A stretch of 64,000 nt of DNA. Source: Bugula neritina (taxonomy: Eukaryota; Bryozoa; Gymnolaemata; Cheilostomatida; Bugulidae). Below, piece after piece: positions 49,101 to 64,000 of this stretch. The DNA is taken from assembly GCA_964035545.1 (NCBI GenBank), contig OZ037772.1:7749889-7813888 (forward strand). The letters are read 5' to 3'. The notes under the pieces were generated by a model. That model did no database searches. It was not told where the DNA came from and saw only the letters and a program-made list of their open reading frames with translations. How positions within the stretch are numbered: the stretch's first letter is position 1; each line of letters begins with the position of its first letter. Position numbers and translations under genes: made by a program.

Positions 49101-50642
49101 TATGGGAAAAATAGACATATGTTTTTGTGGATTCAAACACAAATCTGTTTACATTAAGTCTCAAGGAAAACAGGGAAATCACTTGCCAGTCACTGTCTCC
49201 TTGAGTGAGACACTTAAAATGTTGGTCTAAGTTGTCAAAAAAATAAACCGTTGTGGCCTGAATTGACAACTTAGCCATACCGATTGGGTAACCAATTTTA
49301 GATGTTCCAAAGTCTTCACTTCTAGAACCACGATCTTCACAGGCTCCAGTCAAATGGTGTGTTTGATTATTCTGTCGATTGATGGAGCGAATGCAGCCAT
49401 TGGTATGGTCGGCCACCCAGATGTGTTCTGAACTCGTTGGATTAGTTACAATTCCTGTTAAACTTCCGAATCTTACTGATGACCCTACACCTTCTTGGTA
49501 ACCAATTTCAGAAGAGTCTCCAGCTATTAGATCAAGCTTGGTAAAGTCATGTGTCGTGTAGATGGCATACCCACCAACAAGCAAGTAATTCCCGGTAACA
49601 AAGTCGTCTTTAGCCATTAATTTAAATTTTATATTTTGTATTGATGTTGTCTCTGCAGATATCACTGTTTCAACTTGCTTAAATTTAAATCTGAAATGAT
49701 GACGAAAAACTACAATTACACCAATATACTTTACATGTATATTAGCTATTTATCATGGAAACCTGAATTAACTTCATGAAAACTTTTAATAACAGATACT
49801 CTGGTGTAAATATTTTGCCAACTAACAAGTCAATTTTGTTTAGACTTGTGTAGGCTAATAAATTTTCTTTGTCTGTCGGGGTCTGTAAAAAGCTTCAAAT
49901 TAAATTTAAATGTTATAATAGTATATAGCCATTTTGATCAAGAAAACAGTATTCAATTTTAATCACAGTGATGATTTGTTGATAAATTTGATTTACATAA
50001 AAGAAGGAGCCAAAAATACAATAACGCTTTATACTGACAAATGATAAAAGTGACAGTAGCAAAAAATTCTTACATTTTAATATGATTTTTTGGCAAGTAT
50101 TGCCTAGTTTGTTACCACCAAGTAGTTTTTATTCAAAAAATGGTTGTCAAATGACAAGAAAAAATTCATTTTACCTGTTTATTTCGTCTAGATGTTGCAC
50201 GACTCCATCAACTTTGTGAGTAAAATACTTCACCTGCAAAAAATCCGATCAAGCTTTGAATATGATGTCTTATACTTTATTAGGTACAGACTGTTTTCTC
50301 TGCTTTAATATTGCTATAATATAGTTATACCAACTAATGTAAATCTTTGTTTTTGACTTAAGAATACATTTTAGGCATTTTTCTAAGTTGCCTACATTTT
50401 TAACCCCTTTCATTTTTCAAAATATATTAAATGAAGGCTTCAATGACAAATTTTGTATAGTGCAACACATTTATTGTTTCAAATATATCACAAGTTTGAG
50501 TTATTTTGCAAAATTTCTGTTTTTTCAATTTATATATCTGTATTGCAATAAGTAATATATTAACGCTTATTGTTCTATATGTATAGTCAATAGTCTTACC
50601 TACATTGATAATAATCAGTGTCATATAAAGAGTGGCTTTCAT
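46178..50642 (-). CDS. Gene G: NHL-propeller membrane protein with polylysine C-terminus
   Basis: Exons in transcript order: 50642-50604 ([13 protein letters not shown]), 50234-50176, 49690-48732 (propeller, 959 nt), 48468-48391 (stalk), 48039-47890 (membrane), 47590-47531, 46560-46471, 46224-46178. Total 1482 nt, 493 residues. Signature blades read [21 protein letters not shown] and D-C-K-I-R-F-P, with all four cysteines. The stalk is Ser/Thr-rich. The helix at about 399-420 is glycine-rich ([19 protein letters not shown]). The tail carries [15 protein letters not shown] and ends with eight consecutive lysines, then H-K-K-S-K-K. The first donor is GTAGGT, chosen over GTAAGA four bases later because only it keeps the frame; gene H gives the same answer. 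The last exon rests on an AAAG acceptor and is the least certain. Confidence 0.75.
46675..47105 (+). repeat. Unclassified dispersed repeat, copy 2
   Basis: Similar to 780-1225 in the same orientation (GGGTACCCCTTTATAGTGAA, GAAATCATATTGATG, GTATAAAGG end). It lies in an intron of gene G and on the strand opposite to the gene. Confidence 0.5.
47720..47882. repeat. (GTGTGC)n microsatellite in gene G
   Basis: GTGTGCGT-type repeats immediately downstream of the membrane exon (donor at 47889). Long open frames over it are repeat artefacts. Confidence 0.95.
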
Positions 50643-51771
50643 GTTTTACTAGTAATTTAAATAGTCTAAAATCTTTCATTTCCTTGTGTCATTATTTAAA
50701 AAAATATGAAAAATGTCTTTGGAATGCAAAAAAATAATTTGCTTTTATTCCAATTTTTTCTATTGTATTCCGATAATTTCAAAATAATCTAGATTTACAA
50801 GGTAGTAATTTATCTATAATTCTTTTAAAAATTAACATCACTCTATCAAATTGAGTCATTATTAATTGCATGAGCTAATCAAATGGCAACAATAAATCTT
50901 TACATCAAGGGTTTGACCACCTAATTAAATTATAACCATTATTTGTTTTAAAAGTTCAACATATAAAGCTAGTGCTATACTTGCATATAAAGTTATATCA
51001 CTTCTAACTTCTCACTTGTTCTACCAAATGTGTATTGAGTCATTTTTTGTTTTTGCGCAAAATAACTGAACCACCGACAGTCAGCAATAAATGCTGTTTA
51101 TTTTTAAACTTAGAACAACAGCACTAAGATATTCGACCATTTTTTTTAATTCTATAAATAAATTTCAAGTGTGACAAGTAACTGCAAGATTCTAAATTTT
51201 TTAATTCAATGCAGGTGTTTTTATTCAAAATAGAATGAAAGAAATGTCTTTGTAGTTTTTGGTCTAGCTAATTACTCTATGTGAAGATGCGACTTTCTTA
51301 TTAGATTATTTTCAAAAAAACTTCTTGCTTCATAGCGTTACTTCAATTTTAAATACATTAAAGTATGCAGGTTGGTTCTTAGATTTAACAATGGTTATAA
51401 ACTAAACAGCTTATGATGTTTATGAAAGCCTAGAGAAAAAAAGGAAAATTCAAAGATAATAAAGATAAAGAAAGACAAAGAAAGAAAGATAGAGAAAGAG
51501 AGATAAAGAAAGAGAGAAAGAGAGATAAAGAAAAAGAGATAGAGAGAGAGAGAGAGGGGGGGAGAGAGAGGGGGGAGAAGTAAGAGGAAAGACAAAGAGG
51601 GGGGAAAATGAGAAAGTATGCAATGAATTATTTAATTTAATTTCCAATAAAAAAGTATGACACTAATTTATTGCAATGCATCTCAATGTGTTCAAATTTT
51701 CAGTTTGTGTTTTAGAAACCAAACTATATTCAACTTACTTGCTGCAAGTAATCTTAAAAAGCCTGCAAATT
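50643..51771. other. Intergenic region between genes G and H
   Basis: The first part (about 50690-50860) is similar to the region upstream of gene H (about 58740-58870), so the paralogs share 5' flank sequence. A GA-rich purine tract is at 51435-51605. No exon is seen before the last exon of gene H. Confidence 0.5.
51435..51605. repeat. GA-rich purine tract
   Basis: Imperfect AAAGAGAGA repeats ending in AGAGAGGGGGGAGAGAG-like sequence. Open frames on the minus strand (S-L-S-L-F) are artefacts. Confidence 0.9.
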
Positions 51772-58703
<6,932 letters not shown>

Positions 58704-59826
58704 GTTGCACTTTCAAATCTCTTTTTGAAAATGTTATTATTTGAAAAATGAGAAAAACTCATGGAATGTACAAAAAACCTTGCCTGCTCAAGCTTTAATA
58801 AAAAAAATTACTTCTATTATTTTTTTAAAACTAACAGGTATAGATTATGCACATTTATCAAATTATGAACAATTATTAGAGTTTCAAGGATCAAAAGTCC
58901 TAATTTTTACTTACTTGCAAGAGTTAAGTATAAAGCCTAAAGGTGTTGTGCAATACCAAAGTAGGGGCACTCACTTATATAGCCTATTTCAGACAACTAT
59001 CTTTAAAAAGTAAATATAAATTACTCAAGTTCTTGCTTTCGGACACAGTTTTTTAGTGCTATACTTAAATTTAACAAGTGATAGAAAATTTCCGAAGAAA
59101 TTTACTGATTGTTAGAGACAAGCTATACGGCTTAAATCACAGAGTTACCAATTTACCAGTGCAATATCGGATAATCTTGCATTGATCGAAGCAGTAAAAA
59201 ATTTAGCAAGTTTTTGCTGCATATGCTTGTTTACATAAAACCTGTTTAAACATTATATTTTCAGCCTGAATTTATGTTACCTCTCTTTCAAACTTAAGAC
59301 TTTTTAATTGTAAAAACGTACTGTAGCTCAAAAAGTTGCTTAAAAAGCAACCACATATTAAAATAAAACTTGCTATCTTTTGAAACTGATTAACAATATA
59401 TACAATTTACAATAATTTTTTAAATAAATAGGTGGATATATATATAGGTAGGTAGCTGAATACACAGACATAAAAAATATGCAAATGGACAGGCAGACAG
59501 AAAGACATACAGACATATATACAGACAGACAGACACACAATTGCACAAAAATACAAATAGACAGACAGACATACAAGCAGGCAAGCGGACAGAAGAACAT
59601 AACTTATATTTTGTTGAACAATTTAAAACATTTTCAACTTTTGGCTATACACATATAGCAGATCTCAACGGTATAAACTACAGGAATAAAATTATTACAG
59701 TGATTTAGTAAGTATAGTAGAATATACCTTTTAGACTTATTAAAATCTTTAAGATTACTTACAGTTTATGTTTAAATTAGAAGAAAAGTCTACTTACTGC
59801 ACTTTGTGCCAGAGAATCTGCAAAGT
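58704..59826. other. Intergenic region between genes H and I
   Basis: Presumed promoter of gene H (similar to the gene G flank) and 3' flank of gene I. A degenerate ACAG/CAGA tetranucleotide repeat is at about 59455-59595. The open frame at 58741-59013 is rejected because its DNA matches the non-coding flank of gene G. Confidence 0.5.
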
Positions 59827-62359
59827 TCAATTGAATCCTTTAGATCTCTTTTTTAATTTCCTTCTCCGTTTTTTCTCTAAAATACAGAAAGCATTTTCTA
59901 CTTTTTTACTAGTCAAATGATTAAAAGAAATGCATAAATGAAAACAATAAATACAAAAGAAAAATTAAAAGCAATGTGTAGAGTCTACTGTCATGTAGAC
60001 TTTCAATATTTTGAAAACAACTTACCATAAGCTACAGAAAGTATAATGTTTTTCTATTACAATTTTGATTTAAGTTGCATATTTCTTAAATGTTTTAGTT
60101 TCCTCTTGAGCTTTGGATTAACTTTCTATTCTCATAAACAGAATCGCACTCACATGCTTAAGCTGAGTCAATATTTATGTTACCATAAATACAAAAAATA
60201 ATTTTAATTTTAAAACAGTAAGAACTATAATTATTGTATGCTTAGCAATTATTTTATCATAGTAGCAGTCTGCATACATAAAATGCATTTCAGGATCAAA
60301 TTTATGTGAACAGTAAATAATTTTTATTTTGATTTTTTTCAATTTAAAATATTTTTGAGTACATTTGTGTTTTAAAAATTATTTGCAAAAAAAGTTTATT
60401 AATTTGCCTGAGGCATAACTCCAACATTGTGGTGATATGCAGGGTGATTATACATTTGAGCCGTGATTGGAAAAAAATACCGGTATTTTTTCCAATCACG
60501 GCTCAACGGTATAATTTGCAACTTTAGATATGGGCTTGTAGCAATTGAATTTTTCCATCAGATAAACTACATACATACAATATACAAACCACTGAATATG
60601 GCTTTAATTTGGTTTAAGCAGAAAAACTAGATCATGTAATTTTATCAGCTAATGTTTGTAAACAGCGATTATATTTGACGATTTATTGCATTTACTAATA
60701 GTGCCGAATAAAGATTTTACTCGCTCGAGTATAGAATTGAAAAAACACATCCGCAAACATATTTTCAGATGCTAATTAAGAAAGTGCAAGTGCCACTAGA
60801 TCTATTGAGTTGTAGATCATAGTGTATGACTACTTACTGGTTGAAGAACGACCACTGAGAGAGTTTTGTGAGCCAATTTCTTTTTTGTGAGGCAGCGTCC
60901 ACGAAGAAACTGGTGTTTTAACTTTCAAATAATTATAATAAACCATAACTGTATCACATCTCTGCACTCATGCAATGAGTTAAGAAATGGAATAGATATC
61001 AGAATGTTGAAAGTTTTGTGCTAAGTGAGTTGTTGGTAAATTATGTGAAGATTTATAAGAATACATTTGAAATAGTTTTAAAGTGTTTTTCTAATAAAAT
61101 ATTGTTTAATTAATTTTTTTTAAAAAGCGTTATCCCAATTGCCATTGTCACTAAATTGACAATGTTTGTCTATTTTCTGTACTGAATGTTCAAAATACTA
61201 CATGATACAAACCAATGCTATTTTAAGTTTGATTTGCACTATATTTTATGGGTATAAAAAATTTATATACATATACCCATACACATAATGTACATATATT
61301 CATATACATATACAAATAAAAGTATACATATACATGTATAAAAAACTATATACATATATACATAAACACATTGATACACCTATTCATAGATATTTGCCAA
61401 TAAGTTGGGAAGCACTGACTGTCACATACAAAACTAAACCAACTGTATAAAACAGAGTAAAATGAGCTGTTCTAAACACTCACCTAGTATAACTGACAGT
61501 TGATTTCCACGTATAAGATTATTGCTGGTGGAAGTAGACGGAGGGGGAGGTGGAAGAGGAAGTGGGGGAGCTAATTAAAAATAAGCAAATTATAAAAATG
61601 GTACAAGCATTTGTTTAAGCATGTATTGAAAAGCTACCTCCTGGTTTCGTAAAACAATTCAATAATTATCCTAAATGAAAAAACAACAATAAATATTGTT
61701 CTCTCTCTTCAGCTGGTATTTTTCTTTAAATAGGCCACTATAACTAAGCAATCTTGAGAAATAAATTTTTTTTGCAGGAAAGGTTGAAGGCTTGTAGAAA
61801 AAAAATTGGTATAGGTAGGCTCAGCTAAAAAAGAAATTCTAAAAATGAAATGAATTGAAGTGTCAGCTTACCGCTAGAGCACATACTTCTGTGTGTAAAG
61901 AACATAACTGTCAATAGAAAACACACTCCAATCAGGATTCCTGCCCCAATACCAATTTTCTGAAACAAATTTTCTAAGTTATGTAATCCAGCTTTGCCAA
62001 TTTGTTCTGAACTGTTCCTTGTTCCATCTGTGTCATTGAACACTCCAGGGACTAGAATAGAATAGTTAGTTCAGATATTGTCATCAATTCAAATGTTAAA
62101 ATCATGAAACTTGAGATCTATATGATTGCAATAAATAGGAATAGAAATGAAAAAGTTGAAAATGATAAGGGTATTATTTTTCTTTTTATAAGTAAAAAAT
62201 TATTTTAGAATTAAAGCAATTGTTTACCAGTTGTGGTCTTCCTTAGGGGAAAAATTGAAGTAAAAGAAACGTCAGCTGATCCGTTCATTTCGAAAGGTTC
62301 TGTTGTGGGCGGATTTGTTATGAATACTAGAGGTGTTGTGGTGGTCTTGAGAAGTACAT
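59827..62359 (-). CDS. Gene I (3' part): stalk, membrane and tail exons of an NHL-propeller paralog
   Basis: Exons in transcript order: 62359-62228 (Thr/Pro-rich stalk), 62051-61872 (membrane), 61570-61484 (proline-rich), 60921-60838, 59876-59827. All junctions are phase 1, and the last two exons have the same lengths (84 and 50 nt) as in gene H. The helix reads I-G-I-G-A-G-I-L-I-G-V-C-F-L-L-T-V-M-F-F; the tail has A-P-P-L-P-L-P-P-P-P-P (EVH1-ligand-like L-P-L-P-P), S-S-W-T-L-P-H-K-K, S-L-S-G-R-S, and ends K-K-R-S-K-G-F-N. N-x-S/T sites flank the membrane exon. The propeller and signal-peptide exons should lie beyond 64000; a PLE occupies the rest of the window. Closest paralog is gene H. Confidence 0.75.
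60456..60506. repeat. Near-perfect 51-nt palindrome
   Basis: TTGAGCCGTGATTGGAAAAA and its complement TTTTTCCAATCACGGCTCAA face each other around a TACCGGTA centre, with one A/T length difference between arms. It lies in an intron of gene I. It may be a tiny element end or the product of an inverted microduplication. Confidence 0.75.
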
Positions 62360-62446
62360 CTAAATCGGTGAATATATATAATATATATATAATGTAGTGT
62401 GTTCAGATTGTTAATGATACATATATATTTTATTTAAAAAATCTTA

Positions 62447-62486
62447 CACGACTATATAGTTTCGTGCAGTAAACTGCACTCCTCAG
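62447..62486 (-). ncRNA. Hammerhead ribozyme motif (PLE 3, left arm)
   Basis: Minus strand: CTGAGGA, perfect stem-loop GTGCAG-TTTA-CTGCAC, GAAAC, then TATATAGTCG. The best-paired helix II of the set; the GTC before G is a usual hammerhead cleavage triplet. Confidence 0.65.
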
Positions 62487-62726
62487 GTGTTAGACTAAAA
62501 ATAAATAAAATCTATGAAGCATACCGATTATTCAAATTTTTACATAAAGAAAATTATCATGCTAAACACAACGTAAAACGAAATGCAAACATAGTAGTGG
62601 ATTTGGTGTTATCTATTAATTAATTAAATTGCTCTTTTTCTAAAGGATTAAACTATAAAAGCTAGATGTTTGATGGAAAGGCTAATTTATAATAGGTAGC
62701 ACTATGGTTGAGAGTTGTTAGTATTG

Positions 62727-63443
62727 TTATGTGATGTTGCCCAGGTAGTGTTTACGTGCATGTCTGCATGTGGATAGAATTTCATTTCTGTTATTAAGGG
62801 AAGATTTGCTGGGCTGGTATATTATGAAATATTTTTCCCATAGGCAGAGGTTGCATCTTTTAGTGACTTTGTTGTATGAGTTGGTCTTTTTCATAATTTT
62901 CCATGTTATGTCAAAATGGGTGTTCTTGTCTTTTAGTTTCCAGATATATTTGCTCAATTCAGTATGGTTCTTTTTTGTTTTGTTGTTAAAAGTTGATTTG
63001 TGGTTATAAAATCTGGTTCTGAATTCTGTTTCTGATGTTCCCACGTAAGTCTGGGGTTGGCTGCCATCTTTGGTTGTAACTGTAGCTTGGTATATGATGC
63101 ACTTTGTGAGGCATTTTCCATCTAGTGGGCACACTGTGCTGTTTCTGCAGTTACATTCTCGAGGAGGTTGGTTTGCTGGGTTGAGTAATCTTTTATTGTG
63201 GCTGTTGATTATGTTGTTTAAATTTCTGCAGCAGCTGTAACTGAGTTTTATGTTGTTTTTGTTGAAAATTTTGTAGAGTTTGTGGTCTTTGGGTATTTCT
63301 TCCTCCAGAATTTTAAAAAATTGTTTTCCCAGGTTGCTTGATACACTTTTGGAGAATGGGGGGTTATACAAAAAAGAACCATACTGAATTGAGCAAATAT
63401 ATCTGGAAACTAAAAGACAAGAACACCCATTTTGACATAACAT
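62727..63443 (-). pseudogene. PLE linker and GIY-YIG endonuclease (left arm of PLE 3)
   Basis: About 210 residues of PLE coding sequence: Y-N-P-P-F-S, C-N-C-R-N-S-T-V-C-P-L (cysteine cluster), I-I-Y-Q-A-T-V, T-Y-V-G-T-S-E-T-E-F-R-T-R-F (GIY-YIG core), then K-R-C-N-L-C-L-W-E and S-T-C-R-H near the end. RT motifs are absent, so the copy is 5'-truncated. The extreme N-terminus of the open frame is antisense of the right arm. A second, shorter copy of the C-terminal part is on the plus strand at about 63363-63619. Confidence 0.8.
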
Positions 63444-63619
63444 GGAAAATTATGAAAAAGACCAACTCATACAACAAAGTCACTAAAAGATGCAACCTCT
63501 GCCTATGGGAAAAATATTTCATAATATACCAGCCCAGCAAATCTTCCCTTGATAACAGAAATGAAATTCTATCCACATGCAGACATGCACGTAAACACTA
63601 CCTGGGCAACATCACATAA
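63363..63619 (+). pseudogene. PLE endonuclease C-terminal fragment (right arm of PLE 3)
   Basis: Reads T-K-K-N-H-T-E-L-S-K through S-T-C-R-H-A-R-K-H-Y to the same stop as the left arm, nearly identical to it with one N to D change seen. It starts after the GIY-YIG core. Confidence 0.8.
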
Positions 63620-63859
63620 CAATACTAACAACTCTCAACCATAGTACTGCCTTTTATAAATTAGCCTTTCCATCAAACATCTAGCTTTTATAGTTTAATC
63701 CTTTAGAAAAAGAGCAATTTAATTAATTAATAGATAACACCAAATCCACTACTATGTTTGCATTTCGTTTTACGTTGTGTTTAGCATGATAATTTTCTTT
63801 ATGTAAAAATTTGAATAATCGGTATGCTTCATAGATTTTATTTGTTTTTAGTCTAACAC

Positions 63860-63898
63860 CTGAGGAGTGCAGTTTACTGCACGAAACTATATAGTCGT
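63860..63898 (+). ncRNA. Hammerhead ribozyme motif (PLE 3, right arm)
   Basis: CTGAGGA, GTGCAG-TTTA-CTGCAC, GAAAC, TATATAGTCG: identical core to the left-arm motif in inverted orientation. Confidence 0.65.
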
Positions 63899-64000
63899 GT
63901 AAGATTTTTTAAATAAAATATATATGTATCATTAACAATCTGAACACACTACATTATATTAGCTCTGTCACCCGTGATATCGAGCACTTTACTTTGCTGG

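Larger units (their letters stand above)
62385..63957. mobile_element. PLE 3 (family C): head-to-head inverted pair upstream of gene I stalk
   Basis: Left arm (minus, 62385 to about 63360) and right arm (plus, about 63363-63957) are inverted copies with matching outer ends (ATGTAGTGTGTTCAGATTGT on the left, its complement on the right). The left arm retains the whole GIY-YIG endonuclease; the right arm is truncated after that core. TATATA sequence lies outside the left end. This is the third large PLE in the window with this geometry. Confidence 0.85.

Noticed and set aside
58741-59013. 90-codon open frame on the plus strand
   Set aside because: Its DNA aligns with the non-coding 5' flank of gene G at about 50700-50870, where the frame is not open.

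Overview
This window is eukaryotic DNA from an invertebrate animal. Protein-coding sequence is split into short exons with GT-AG introns, the background is AT-rich, (TA)n, (CA)n and other microsatellites are frequent, and there are Penelope-like retroelements (PLEs), tRNA-derived SINE-like copies and small inverted-repeat elements. I cannot name the species. A lophotrochozoan or other non-model invertebrate is a guess.

Almost all of the unique coding capacity belongs to one tandem gene family. By joining exons through matching splice sites and phases I could assemble nine members. They are labelled A-I here, and the names are mine. The common plan is: a tiny ATG exon (21 nt in five genes, 39 nt in two, probably 12 nt in one), a 59-65 nt exon completing a signal peptide, one ~926-962 nt exon encoding an extracellular NHL-repeat-like beta-propeller with four invariant cysteines, one or two Thr/Ser/Pro stalk and transmembrane exons, and several short cytoplasmic exons. 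The predicted products are type I single-pass membrane proteins. The assembled reading frames of B, C, D, E, F, G and H all sum to whole codons.

Layout. 1-2943: vestigial tail exons of a plus-strand member. 4318-7260: gene A (+, shortened tail). 9261-12320: gene B (+, intact ectodomain, truncated tail). 16012-23946: gene C (+, complete), with a palindromic PLE in its third intron. 26093-31022: gene D (+, complete). 30775-37639: a ~3.43-kb near-identical tandem duplication carrying the last exon of D and the 3' half of convergent gene E. 35543-39550: gene E (-). 40747-45614: gene F (-), which appears to carry two propellers in one protein. 46178-50642: gene G (-). 51772-58703: gene H (-), with a PLE cluster in its third intron. 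59827 to beyond the window end: gene I (-, 3' part only), with a third palindromic PLE.

The two arrays converge at ~31-35 kb and differ in their cytoplasmic ends. C and D on the plus strand end in a conserved pair of tyrosine motifs (Y-A-S/T-F, then D-E-S/T-G-L/F-Y-A-S/T-L) resembling ITAM/hemITAM-type signalling tails. Minus-strand members end in strongly basic tails, several with proline-rich segments; F also has one E-G-L-Y-L-N-L motif. Members A and B keep the ectodomain but lack the tyrosine tail. A clustered, diversified receptor family with signalling and tail-less paralogs would fit recognition or immunity, but function is inference. The PLE ends carry motifs matching the minimal hammerhead ribozyme of PLEs, and the three large insertions (plus one mini-copy) are head-to-head palindromes flanked by (TA)n or TA-rich DNA.
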